Shown piece after piece: positions 33,025 through 45,029 of a stretch of 64,000 nt of DNA (position 1 is its first letter; the number at the start of each line of letters is the position of its first letter). Below the pieces are notes generated by a model that worked only from the letters and a program-made list of their open reading frames with translations, was not told the origin of the DNA and did not search any database. Source of the DNA: Limnanthes douglasii subsp. nivea (taxonomy: Eukaryota > Streptophyta > Magnoliopsida > Brassicales > Limnanthaceae); contig JAUPFV010000005.1 in assembly GCA_036936605.1 (NCBI GenBank), positions 124,552,453 to 124,616,452 on the forward strand, in the 5' to 3' direction. The position numbers and the translations under genes were made by a program.

Positions 33025-36000
33025 CTAATGGCAGATCTCACGTTTAATGAAAATAACCTACGGGGGGGTCAACACAGCCCATGAAGATGCGATGACAATA
33101 AACCTTGATATTGGAGGAGTTATGGTAAGTTGAGTCTTAGTCGACGGAGGAAGCTCTACTAACATCATATTCAAATGAAGGTACGGCCGAATGAAAAAAG
33201 TTCCTCCATACAAGCCCACCCAACGAACATTAGGCAATTAGAAGGGACAAGTGTCTCAATGCGTTGGCGAAGTGGAGCTAATGGTAAAGGCGGGTTATTG
33301 AGCAACTAAACGAAAGCTAAAAACCTTATCATGATCTTATACGCCCCCAGTTTATCACGCAATAATAGGTAGGCCGTGGTTGTATCGATTGGAAGTTACC
33401 CCGTGCACGTTCAGACAATGTATCAAGTATCTGCTAGGAAATATAGTGGGAAACATTAGAGGAAGTCAACATACTGCGAGATCAGGTTGCGCGGTCACGG
33501 TTAACCCAACAAAGCCCCTCAGATAGAAATTAACTGGTGAGGGGGAGCAGTGGAAAAAAGTAGTGCGCCACCCTCACCTAAACCAATAGCTGATATGAGG
33601 GAAACATAACAGCCAGAACATAACCCACCTGATTTAGTGGATGAGGTAGTGGCCTAGGGCCGAACTCTTTGGTTAACTAATCATCTAAACTTTATTTTTA
33701 AACAATCATTAGTTAAATTGTTAGAGAAAAATTTGGATGCGTTTGCATGGGAAGCTAACGACGTTTCAGGTGTCGATCCTACAGTCATCTGTCATGAATT
33801 GTCTATCGATTCATATGTTAAACATGTGTGGCAAAAGGGACGATCTTTTTCTGCCTAAAAGCAAGAGGCCATATCTGCCGAGGTAACAAAATTTTCTAGG
33901 CTCAGTCATATTCGGCCTGCTCGATATCCGCTTTGGCTAGCAAACCAGGTTTTAGTGAAGGATAGGGGGGGGGGTGTCAGTGACGCATGTGCATTGACTT
34001 TAGCGACCTGAACAAAGCATGTTCAAAAGATGCATTTCCGTTACACCGTATCGACCAACTTCTGGGCTTGGCTTCAAGATGTGAGTTTGTATCATTCATG
34101 GACGCGTAATCGGGTTATAACCTATTCGCATTGACCCTTCAGATGAAGAGCACACCGTGTTCCAAACTGAGCGCGACCTGTACTGCTACACGGTCATGCC
34201 GTTTGGGCTAAAAATGAGGGTTTTATATATCAACGCCTCGTCAATCACATCTTTAACGAGCACTTGGGTCACCATATAGAAGCATATATCGATGATATGA
34301 TCGTCAAGATGCATACGGTAGACCAGCTACTCGTGACGCTCCAAATGGTGTTTGACCTCCTACGACAGTATAATTTAATGCTCAATCCGGTCAAATGTTC
34401 TTTATAGTATAACGGGGTAATTTCCGGGGCTATATCATTAGTAAAAAGAGGATCGATGCCGACCATGTGCTGTTGCAAACGGTTATACAGATCGAATCAT
34501 CTCAGAATATCAAGGAGTTGTAATGTCTAACAAGACACCTCACATCACTCTCACACTTCATTTCCAGAGCCTCAGACAACAACCCATCCTTTTTTAAGAT
34601 ACTTCAAGGGGCTAAGAAATTCGAGTGACCCGAGGAATGAAATAAGGCATTTACTGAGCTGAAAAACTATCTTACGTCGCCAGAGATTTTATCCGCACCC
34701 CTCACTGGTGAGCCATTGTTTCTATACTTATCTGTTTCACCATTTTCAGTCAGTGTGGTTTTGGTAAGAGATCCAGCCGGTGTCCAGCGACCTATCTATT
34801 ATACTAGCAAAACCTTAATCGACGCGGAGAGTAGGTACATTCATTTGGAAAAACTTGCGTTGGGATTAGTAATAGTCGCTCGGAAAACGGGCCCGTACTT
34901 CCAGGGCTACACGATTGCAGACCGTACATCTTTCCCTCTTAAATTGGTTTTGCAAAAGCCGGATTCCTCATTAAGACTGACCAACTGGAGCATCGAGCTT
35001 AGAGAATATGATATTTAGTACGAGCCGCGCACGATGATCAAAGGGCACGCGGTAGCTGATTTTCAGACAAATATTTCTTCATCTAGAGACGTTTCTCCTA
35101 CTACACATATTACTACTTTACCAATAGACTTAGCCGAATGGATTGTCGAAATGGATGAAGCATCAAGCACGTCAGGAGGAGTAAGGATTATGCTCCATTT
35201 TCCTATGGGAGAAGAGATTTAGAAGTCGATTCGCTTCAATTTCCCGGTTACTAATAATGTTGCAGAGTATGAAGCAGTAATATGCGATATGAAGTTAGCA
35301 CTGATATATGGAGCTCGACTTCTCATAATTCAATCTAACTTACAATTAGTTACGAACCAATCTCAGGGCATTTATGAAGCAAAGAAAAAGGAGATCTAAG
35401 GTTACCAATCAGCACTTAAGGAATGTGAATCTCACTTTACAAAGGTGCAGTATGAGCAAGTCCTACGCCAAGTAAATTATGTTGCCGACGCTCTCGCCAA
35501 AGCTGCAACTTTGGGTGGCAATCCACTCATTATCATGCAATAATTGCCTACCATCGAGCTGATTCCTCTGAACAACGTCGTACACACGAAATTGGTAGCA
35601 CCAACGATTGGAGGGAACCTTCATACTTTATCTTAATTCCGCTACCCTCCAATCCGACAAGATAATAGCTCGTACACTTCAGCTACAGACTTCCAAATAC
35701 CACTTTCTAGACGGTGTCTTATACCGTAAAAACTCCACTCGACCGTTGCTCTGGTGCCTGAATCAAGCATATGCTACTACAATTCTGCATGACCTACACT
35801 AGGGCGATGCAAGGGCTTACTGCGGTTACCGAATCCTTATCCAACGTTTCCTACTCGTTGATTATTATTAGCCCGAATTAGCTGCTGATGCCGACGTTTC
35901 CTATTTGGTTTTGGATCACCCAACACTTTTCCACGCCTTACTATCCTTAGGAAAATGGCCAGGTCGAAGTCATTAACCGAACTATCGTGGAAATTATATA

Positions 36001-36402
36001 AAAAGGCTCCAAGGAGCCAAAGGCAAGTGGCCAGACAAGTTGTTGGAGGTCTTGTGGGCCTATAAAACTACCCCGCGCATAATCCTTTTGCGTTGGTCTG
36101 TGGCAGCAAAACAATGGTACTGACAGAAGTCATAATACTGAGCCATCGCGTAATCAGTTATGAGAAAAGAAATAATGTCGGCAGTAGAGTGATAGACGTG
36201 GACCTTATAGAATAGCGATGAGATCAGGCGTGAGTTCGAGCAAAGCACTACATAAGCCTAGTTAGGGCCCAACTGGGATGGGCCATATACTGTTATTTCC
36301 AAGGGACATAGCAGAGCTTATCACCTAACAGACGCAGATGGTCATGCTCCGAAAGATCCTTGGAATATAAACCATCTTAAATTGTACCGATCCGCTTTGT
36401 AA
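33025..36402 (+). pseudogene. Protease and pol of element C
   Basis: Protease: NTAHEDAMTINLDIGG, then LVDGGSSTNIIF (about 33145-33185). RT: SGVDPTVICHELSIDSY, ARYPLWLANQVLVK, MCIDFSDLNKAC, SFMDA, and the box AYIDDMIVK at about 34283-34310. A run of ten G (33965-33974) stands where KKNGKW is usual. RNase H 1 is at 34700-35018 (YYTSKTLIDAESRYIHLEKLA). RNase H 2 is at 35110-35515 (NNVAEYEAVICDMKLALIYGA). Integrase has the start (ATTILHDLH.GDARAYCGY) and the end (NGQVEV-like, KWPDKLLEVLWAYKTTPR, HLKLYRSAL). Between about 35890 and 35930 the catalytic core with the first two Asp is deleted. Many stops and shifts. Confidence 0.88.
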
Positions 36403-36979
36403 ATTAAATGATGCGCTCGTTTTCCCTCTTGATTGTGCGAGAGGGTTTTTTAATGAGTCATCACACTATGGGTCATTACATTAATGCAATTTTTTTATGT
36501 TTTCGCCAAAATGTTTGTTTATTTACGTCTCCGTCCTTACAATTAGCGAAAGGATCAATGACCATGAATATGGGCTACGCAAGGGGCCACACTGAGCCCA
36601 TACTATAGAGTCTATAATACGGCCGAGATAATTGGCCATGCCTGTGGGCTACGTAAAGGCCATACTCAGCCTCATACCTTGTACACGGTATGAAAGAAAA
36701 TTGACCATAGAGTCAAGCCCTCATAGGACAACGCAATGGGTCGCATATACCTCACCACGAATAAAGCTGGGGAGTTACTCTCCTTTAAAGCTACACAATG
36801 AGCCATACTGAGCTCGACTTTGTAAGGACCTCTCATGGGTAGAATACAAGCTAATAAACACACACCTCTATAAAGTAATTAAATTTCGTATAAGAAAGTG
36901 ACTACCACAACTACCATTTCAATTCACCCATACACTTCTAGTGATACGACGCCATAATGTTTTCCAATTAGACTAGAGT
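36403..36979. other. Non-coding spacer of C between pol and antisense gene
   Basis: Holds degenerate spaced repeats (ggctacgcaagg, ggctacgtaaagg, tgagccatact, tcatagga) like those of the D spacer. No coding signal. Confidence 0.5.
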
Positions 36980-39076
36980 CTATCCATAAAAGTCATGCAC
37001 TAAGGGTGTCATGGAGGCTTTCAAACTCTCATTCTCAACCACGAGCCCATCAAGACGATCTACCTGCTCTTCTATCCTCTTAACTTGAGGAATATTTTGA
37101 TCTATTAGATCAGCATTTTGAGACCTCAGTTCGTCATTTCTTTTGACAAACCCATGGTTCGATGTTATCAGCGGAGTGGCCTCAGCAGTCAGTTCTTTGA
37201 TCTTTTGTTCACGCTTCCTTAGCACCCCTTAGTATCACCACTTCCTTCTCCTGTACAACCTTGAACTTATGAGCCTGGGAAGCTCTATATGTATGCTTAA
37301 ACCGAGTCAACTCAGTGGTTAAATCATTCACTGACCCAAAAAACATGGGCTCGGGCTTCCATTTATCCATTACTTGGAGGTCTGTATCCGACATGTGCCG
37401 GTAGGAAATGATGACTAAATTATGATCCATTTACGAACATCACTTTCAAATAAGATAACATTCCCAATCATATATAATTAAGAGCAGTTAGATGAACTCG
37501 CCTCTATTGCTACCTCCACCTGCCTCTGCAATGCTTTGCTCATAGGCATGTTATTGTAGAAGGAAAGTTCAGGGAATCTCTTTAGTTTCTCGAACATCAG
37601 CATAGATGCTTGCACCATTATAATCCTAGAAGGGGGCACCTCCTCCACTATTCTACCTGTTCGTCTAGGCCTAGCATTCTGGTCCTTGGCAAGTATTTGT
37701 TCGGGCGTCACTATATTCACAAACGTAGACCGGGAGCCCACTTCTTGCACGAAGGTAGATCGTACGCAGTCTTTACAAATTATTCCATCCCTCAGGATAT
37801 TTATTCGGAAATGTGTTTTTTCAGTGTGCTTTCATCAACACAACTGTTGACTTGGCTTGCCTGATCTTCTGTGCGCACAACATCCATATTAATCACCTCT
37901 GGAGCCTTCCTTTGAGCCTACTCAGGCATTGAAGTCGATGGATGAACATCGTGAGCCTCTAGAGTCAAGCCTCCATCGCTCTCTTCTTCATCGATTACCT
38001 GTGGTTTCCTAGTCTCTAGTAGTACTGCATCCACTATCACCCATTCACGCTTCAGAATAAGACTTGCATTCTCCCCATCCTCTTCCTTATCATCATTCGA
38101 GCGGGACTGCCGAGTGCGATCCACCTCTGTTCCAACCCCTAGTGGGGGATTATTTCCTCCTGGTTCACCTCACCAACCTCTTGTGTACTCAACATCTCCT
38201 CTTCTTTCTCAGTTTGGTACTGCAAAGATGAGGAGCCCTCAACCTTCTTCATCCTCCGACCTTTAAGGTCTAAAACCTACACCTCGGTGCTATTCCGCTC
38301 TCTATATCGTTGTTCCATCAACGCCCTCAAACGATCCATGGTTGTTATTTCTCTAGTTACAACCATGATCACTTTTTCGTCGTTCCCAATGCTCAGCTCA
38401 GGGACTGACCACAACCCAGCCATTAAATAATTAATCTGAGTAAATAACCGAGCAGGTTCTTGAAGCCAGGTTGAACTCGCTAGATTTGCAAGTTTAATCA
38501 AGGGATTAAAATCCTCCTCTGCTAAGCCGTCCTTACACCACTTTTGATGCTTCCCTTCACCTGCACATTTAAATGTTTCAATCAGTGTTGGCCCAAATTT
38601 CATAACAGCGCAGAGCTACACAAAAACATTTGTTACATTTAGACTTCCACTTTCGTTCTAATTGAACATTTTGCAAGGCACTTTCATGCTCCCAGTTTCC
38701 AGACACAAACACAAATGAATTTTTCCAATTCTTGTATAAGTTAGGAAATTCTACTTTATTTCTAATACCACTTAGTTGGTATAGAAGAAATGGGACTTAG
38801 CTAATTTTACAACATTCTACAACCGCTAATAAATCTGTTAATCGGATAAGAATGCCTAGTTGCCGAGAACTTAGAAGAATGCTGAGTAAGGTTCTAACCC
38901 GTTTGTGACTAACTAGGTAGGGCATATGCCTAGAAAATTGAAAAAGTCACGAATCAAGCCCGACAACAGTAAGTGTAGACCCAATTAAATACATATTTCC
39001 AACGTTTTTAGGCCTATCACGTTTCTAGCCAATAGAACGGGTAAAAGTATGCAATTTATGGGTCAACTCACCTGAA
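36980..39076 (-). pseudogene. Antisense extra gene of element C, degenerate and N-terminally deleted
   Basis: Read right to left. A predicted splice donor CAG|GTGAGTTGACC lies near 39077, and the first 100 or so residues found in D and F are missing. Then come a diverged LIRDFF-like segment (38960-38900) and ERKWKSKC (38660). The block shared with D follows: GEGKHQKWCKDG, FNPLIKLANLASSTW, GLWSVPELSIG, RLRALMEQRYRERN (38603-38277). After it come an acidic linker (38124-37918), KLKRFPELSFYNNMPMSK (37590-37530), and the C-terminal coiled coil (37430-36980), rich in Glu, Lys and Asn. An intron is likely between about 37490 and 37400 because D has the same break. Function unknown. Confidence 0.7.
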
Positions 39077-39555
39077 CACTGCTACCACTATTGGGGGTTA
39101 TTCATGAACCTATAGTCGCGCCAAGAGATTTTTAGTATCATGGTACTCGTCATAAGAAGAAGAACAAGGAAAAGTTAACAACATTTTTTGTGGAAAATAT
39201 GGATCGAATGTATAGTGATTCTGCACTGGCAAATAAACTCCATTTTTGTCTTGCGATGTTAACCAGGGTGTTCACTAGAGGAAATACAGTTTGTAAATTC
39301 ACGATGTAAAATGGGTTTAGATACAAGTTGTTAAGTGCACGCGTGACGTGGTGACGGTTAAGTATAAACCTACACGTCTGTAACAAAAATCAAAGCACCA
39401 TTTTTTGCAATTATGACATTAATACCAGACCACTCGCACTCACGCGACTGCTACTATCACCACTCAGGCTGCCTTTATATATTCAAACGAATAATCATAG
39501 CAACGGTCGTCATAGAGTATACAATAATTAATAAATTTCCTAAGGATATTCTCTT
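39077..39555. other. Leader region of C's antisense gene
   Basis: Upstream of the donor at 39077 on the minus strand. A short minus-strand open frame (39386-39150) has no recognisable similarity. Probably 5'UTR and promoter of the antisense gene, as in D. Confidence 0.4.
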
Positions 39556-39934
39556 TGATGAGTACGGAATTATTCACCACTGCTCGCTGAGAAAACCGGA
39601 CAAGGGTAATTTGGACAATAGATATCCACTAAACTATCCGGACAGGACAAAAAATACTAAAACACTAAACATCTTTTGACTAAGCTAGGTGCTAATCTAC
39701 TTAAAAACCTAATGGGTCTTTAAACACGATTCGATTTTGCAACTTGACCTGAAAGCCCATGGGTCAATAATTAAGGGTATAAATACCCAACCACTTTCAT
39801 TAATGAGGGTAATGAACATTTAATACAACCAGGCAGCTCAAATCTCTCACTACAAAATACCTAAACATTTAATATCCTTGAAATTCCCCAAAACACCTCA
39901 CGAAATTACCCTCAACCAAAAATAATTTACACCA
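39556..39934 (+). repeat. Solo LTR of the A family (379 bp) with TSD CTCTT
   Basis: Starts TGATGAGTACGG and ends TTTACACCA, like A's LTR (TGATGAGTCCGA ... CCACACCA). Shared stretches in the same order: gactaagct, atgggtctttaaacacga, gacctgaaagcccat, a tataaat box, ccaccact..cattaa, gaccttgaaa-like CA-rich tail. The 5-bp sequence CTCTT is found at 39551-39555 and 39935-39939. No internal element sequence is present, so the element was reduced to one LTR by recombination. It sits between the antisense gene and the 3' LTR of C. Confidence 0.88.
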
Positions 39935-39994
39935 CTCTTCATTAAATAACGTTGATTTATTCATGGATTTTACGTTTTCCATCCTACAATCCAT

Positions 39995-40005
39995 AAACTA
40001 GGGGG
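39995..40005 (+). other. Polypurine tract of element C
   Basis: aaactaggggg followed by tgaca and the LTR start TGATAAGG at 40011. F shows the same tract on the minus strand (actagggggag before TGATGAGG). Confidence 0.7.
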
Positions 40006-40010
40006 TGACA

Positions 40011-40719
40011 TGATAAGGGGATAATCACCACACATAAGAAAAATATACATTTGAGTAATCAACAAGGAGCAGGATAAAGAAGATGACCAACTGAGTTGGT
40101 TACAAGATAGGAAGGAATTACGATCAGAAGCGAGGTCAGACCAAGGAGGAACTGAGGCTGATCAAAGGGACATCGCTTGAATGATAAAGTGTAGAATGAC
40201 CGGACGAGTAGTAAGATTGACCAACAACTAATGGGTTAAGATGATCCGAGCATGCAACTTCATCGAGCAAGGAATAAGAGAGGCAAGGGCACAAGAGGAG
40301 AACCAGACCTTTGCTGAAAAAATGAGAGAGTTGTATAAGAAGCACACCAAGCAGAGGGGAAAATACTGGAAAGACGTTATGTCTATTAAGCGGATGAGGC
40401 CGATCGAAAACCTTGCCGAGCAGATAGGAAAAAAATGAAAATGCACTCAGTCTATTATGCGGATAAATCCGACCGAACACTTTTTAAGTCAAGGGATAGT
40501 CAAAGTAGCAATACAAAGCCACTTTAACTGAACCAGTCAAACCACTAGTGTAATGTTCATTAATTTAGGTCCCACAACGTAAATACAGTTCTACGTGTAG
40601 TTAGTAGAGTCAAATATGGTATTAATGGTTTGTAAATGGTAATAGAATGTTTAAATAAGCGGATAAACCCTAAAAATGTAATTTATATTCCTTGATAAAA
40701 AAAGGTATTCTACTTGGCA
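40011..40719 (+). repeat. 3' LTR of element C (709 bp)
   Basis: Partner of 10381-11089, ends ACTTGGCA. The flanks are GTTGC before the 5' LTR and TTTTC after the 3' LTR, which match at 3 of 5 positions. The TSD is therefore either decayed or was altered. Confidence 0.93.
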
Positions 40720-42883
40720 TTTTCCCATAACATTCGCCCGATAATCGTAGGTAAGAGTTGGTGCCATCAGAGATCATGAAAAACATCTTAAGCTCTTTCT
40801 TAGTAGCCCCATAACCGAATTTATCCATCAACTTAACCTCCCCCACACATTGAGATGTCTTGCCTTCATATCCTACCAGGGTTCGTTGGGTGGGTTTGTA
40901 TGGCAGAACTTTATGCAAGAAATCATAGCTGGCTTTGAAGATGATATTAGCTGAGCTGCCTCAATCTAATAAAACCCAAGTTACCATCACTCATCCACTA
41001 TCCAAATTCAATTTTAATACATCCTCATGTGGTGTGCTGACCCCCCCCCCCCCTCAGATCGTCATCATTAAACGTAAGATCGGCAACAGGATCTCGGTAA
41101 TTATGGTAGGATGAAGCTTCAACCACTTGAACTTATTGATCGGTCTTTGCTCTTTTGTTAGACTTTGAGACGTGGGCTACTTCGGAATTCCCTCTTGCGA
41201 TAGTGAATAACGATGGCGTACGATCATTAATACCCTCTGGCAATAGTAAACAACGATGGTGAAACGACACTGTCGTTAGCCTTCGAGTTGTCGGTTACCT
41301 TAGAATATCCTCCCGTAATGGTGAACAACCATTGTTGTTTTCCTATATCTGCCCGCTTATCTTTGTATGGCTTCTCTTCATTGACTGCTCGGGCTTCGTC
41401 CTTTTGTTCAGGCTAATTATGGCAATTTTACTAGTTTAACGAAGTGGACGAGTTCACCGTTGTCTATCAATATTTAAATTTCTTTTTTCAGCTGCCAACA
41501 TTCGTTAGTTGGGTGACCGTGGTCACTATGGTAGGAGCAAAATGTTTGATCAATTAAAACCAGACACGCTCATCACTCGAGGGGCTGGTACCTCATTCTC
41601 CCCTTCGTCCGATCATAAATTACTGAGATGGTCTCAATTAATAGAGTGAAACGTATGGATAGATTTTCATAGTGCGTTGGTCGGCTAGCGTTATCGTGAC
41701 GAGGCCTCTCATCCATCTTTTTCGGTCAAATGGTCCTCCTCTTGGATCATAAACATTTCTTTCCGGCGAATCTCCCTTTCTATCTTTTCTAGTCGAAAAT
41801 CTGATTAAATCAGTGTAAAGCTCCCCTCGTTGATTGATGCCACTCTAGAGGGAGGAAACAACCATATTTTCTTGTAGATCTGGTAAACCATTCATATAGT
41901 AGACAAAACACTTAACATAATTTTTTAACGACTCACCTATTCTTTGGTAGAGATCCAAAATCGACTCTCATTCACATTAGAGTTCCGTGTTTCCCATAGA
42001 TCTCTCTCTAAAGGTTCTCTATAAACATACGAAATCATTAATAAACCTCTTAGGCAGATTGTTGAACCAGTCCATTGCATTAACTTTAAGAGTCATAGAC
42101 AACGCTCGGCAGAGCATAGCATCATCAGGGTTAAAAGCCATCATCATGTTGTGGAATTGCTTTAGATGCCTTTCTGCATCCCTTGTTCCATCGTATGCTT
42201 CCATTCTGAAATGGTAGAATTTTATGGGGATTTGGGCCTCGAGTATCTTCTCCATGAACGAAGATTCATTGAGGATGTAAGTGGACATTTTTAGATGCAC
42301 TTGATTGTACGACTCATCCTCGTTTTCCCTAATCTTCTTGAAAATGTGGGGCTGCACCTCATGTTGTGGATCCCGTTCTTTGGAGCCTCTCTCTCCCCCA
42401 TTTTTTCCTTCTCATTCTCTATTATCCTCGCGTTTGGAGGAACGATCTCCCAGTTCCTCAAACCTTAACCATCAATACATGCAGCGCGTCGTTCAGTCCA
42501 ACTATGGAAGCTTGTGTGGCTTGTCCTCTAGCGTCGCGCTCACATGCTACCCTATGATGTTCCTGCTGGAAGTGTTGAAGTTGTTGATCTAACTACTGGA
42601 CGGTCGACATAATCGTCAGATTTTTGCTTGCTGCTTCCAGCAAAGTTAGGCTCGTTACGTTTTCCGGTGCATGTGGTATGTTCTCCGACCTGGCTGTGAC
42701 TGCTGGCTGTCCTACTTGGGGTGTTACTTCAATTTTATTTTCTTCTACCACATTTGGGTTGGTGACAATGATAAGAGGAAACTTATCCTACTCCATCGGT
42801 GAATTTGTTGCGATTCTTTGGTAATCTGTCGTCTCACTCTGCTCCAGAATATCCCTCTCGATCACTGATCTTGTTACTACCAT
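40720..42883 (-). pseudogene. gag and start of protease of element D
   Basis: ATG at 42883 (MVVTRSVIERDILEQSE). The gag core is at 42357-42019 (YNQVHLKMSTYILNESSF, EAYDGTRDAERHLKQFHNMM, CRALSMTLKVNAMDWFNNLP), very like C's gag core (CRSLSMTLKRNAMEWFN). The Cys/His segment YCSYHSDHGHPTNECW is near 41540-41490. Protease begins with LLD.GSSANIIF (about 40970-40935), where a stop replaces the middle residue of the catalytic triad motif, then LVGYEGKTSQCVGEVKL (40880-40830). It stops at 40720 where C begins and resumes at 10380. A run of 13 C (41041-41053) and several shifts break it. Confidence 0.87.
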
Positions 42884-42918
42884 GGTTGAAAAATCTCACT
42901 ACTGTGTTTTTGTTCGTT

Positions 42919-42936
42919 TCCCACAGACTGTGCCAA
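42919..42936 (-). other. Primer binding site of element D
   Basis: On the minus strand TTGGCACAGTCTGTGGGA, 30 nt inside the LTR end, the same spacing as in C. Two substitutions separate it from the C copy. The expected ancestral form has GCC in the middle, so both copies look decayed. Confidence 0.6.
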
Positions 42937-42966
42937 ATTTTTTATGGGAAAATATAACAAAGATAA

Positions 42967-43141
42967 TGCGAAGTAGAAATTTTATTGATCAAGGAAGAGA
43001 ATATACATATTATTAAGATCGCTTATCCATTTATATTATTTTATAGAAGTTTCAAATCGTCACTTAGTACATTTATCCACTAATTATGCACGTAGACCAA
43101 CATTAATGATAATGGACCTAAAATTATGTCAATTAATCCAG

Positions 43142-43172
<31 letters not shown>

Positions 43173-43703
43173 CGTGGGTTGACGTATCAACCATTATTGA
43201 ATTAGTCATAACCGTTTCCTTATTTACTTGCTTTGATAATCGACCTCGATTGATCTAACCTTTGTATATTTCATCATCGATAACCTCTGCTTCAATTATA
43301 ACTTCTACTCGATTTTAGCATGCGCTCGGTCTTGAACGACGCTCGATATTTATCTCTGCTCGATATAGACTCGAATGTTCTTATGATGGTTTCTGTTCGG
43401 TTTTTATTTCTACTCTGTTTGATTATCGGCTCTTTTCATCATGTGCTTATGTCAATATTTGTATAGTGAAGCGTCTGTTCAGTCGTTTTCACTCAATGTC
43501 CTTCTCCTCTTTCCTTATCATTATCTACCTTATTAGAATATTGTCCTCGGTTTGACTTCGATCATTCGATACTTGCCGGTTATATATATGCATAGCTTTA
43601 ACCCACCTTGTAATTATACCACAAATAGCTCGGCTCAGAATTGCTTATATATTCCTACGTGCTTTGGTATTTCTTAGAATATTAGTTAATAGAGATCTCC
43701 ACA
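42967..43703 (-). repeat. 5' LTR of element D (about 737 bp)
   Basis: On the plus strand it begins TGCGAAGTAGAAAT next to the leader and continues with tgatcaaggaagag and tgataatggaccta, shared with F's LTR (57908-58663) and partly with C's. A (TA)n run at 43142-43170 is inside. The outer end is placed at the CA near 43702 by length; no 3' LTR is available to fix it. Confidence 0.65.
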
Positions 43704-45029
43704 TCGGTGACGATTCTTGGTCATTGACCGACGAATAGCACTGTCCATTAGATACCATATGAGATCGACACTATACCTAAAAAATTTAATCTTTAAGAAA
43801 CGAAGAGGATACGATGGCTTGTTCGGAGAATTTGTTAAGAATTTGTTCGTACGACTCTCTTTTTTCAGATATTTATTATTTTTTTAGTACTTAGGAAACA
43901 ATATCGAAGATGTTATTATTTTTCTAATGATACTATTTCAAAATGTAAAGTTTAAAAGAATTAAGTAAGACTCATCAATCTTGGATCATCTTTCATATGT
44001 GTTTTTGGTCGATGGGTATACACGAGATTTAGCTTTGTTATATGGGAGCACGTGCTAAAGATTCAGACCATGTTCCCGCTTTATTAATGACTTTAAAAAT
44101 ATGATGTTCTTGATATTCTAATTATAAACTAAATAGATAGTGAATTGAAAACCATAAAAGAAAAAATTAAGGTTAGAACAGTCAATGAGGAATACAATAA
44201 TGGCAAATGAAGAAGAAGATTGCGAATAAAAGTAAAATTGGTTATTAGTGATTTGATTGTATACCTTTTTGGTCAAATTATTCAGGATCCCACCTTTTTG
44301 GTCATATAATATGGACGAGACACCGAAACGGTTAATAACCCAATCGAAAAATTAATGTATATATATATATATATAATACACGTTGGGGTTAATAAACTCT
44401 AGGTATCCCGAATTATTTTTTGAGATCAATGGAAGGAAATAAAAAAATAAAAAAATTTCATGTTTGAATATTGCCTTCTAGGATTGATGAACGAAAGAAA
44501 GTGAAATGCTAGGTATTAATTTATAAGAAACATGTTATGATTTTTCGGGGAAGCTAGGTGCAATGAATAATATACACGTAAACGATTTTATTCGTTATTG
44601 TTCGGATAATACTCACATATGAAATTAATATTAAGTGATGAAAATACAAAGTTTATAGAATTTTTTTTATAGTCATACAAAATAATACCAATAATAAAGT
44701 GAAAGAATTCATTTTGAATCTTTTTAAAAAAGATTAAATGAGTTTAAAAATTTAATAATTATCTGTTGTATAATAAATACGAAATAACTATACTTGATTT
44801 TATTTTTAAAAAAATGAGTTTAAAGACTTGAAAAGTATATGTTGAATAATAAATATAAAATAACTCTCATTAACAAAATGTGATGATATTGCTATAACGA
44901 TTTAAAGTAGATTTTTACTCTTTAGCACTTACTATCATCTTGAGCTATTTTTGTTGTGAATTGAAATAAATTTCTAACATTGTTTGCTCCAATTAAAGAC
45001 ATTATTTCGATAATAGCTAAACTATAAGT
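43704..45029. other. AT-rich non-coding region
   Basis: No gene or element ends recognised. It has a (TA)n run at 44357-44375. It also has a diverged tandem pair, 44721-44790 and about 44802-44866 (tttttaaaaaa ... atgagtttaaa ... taataaata.gaaataact). Short repeats of cctttttggtca (44261-44307) also occur. Confidence 0.6.

Noticed and set aside
10376..40724. TSD of element C (GTTGC against TTTTC)
   Set aside because: Only 3 of 5 bases match, so I do not call it a TSD, although the LTR boundaries are clear.
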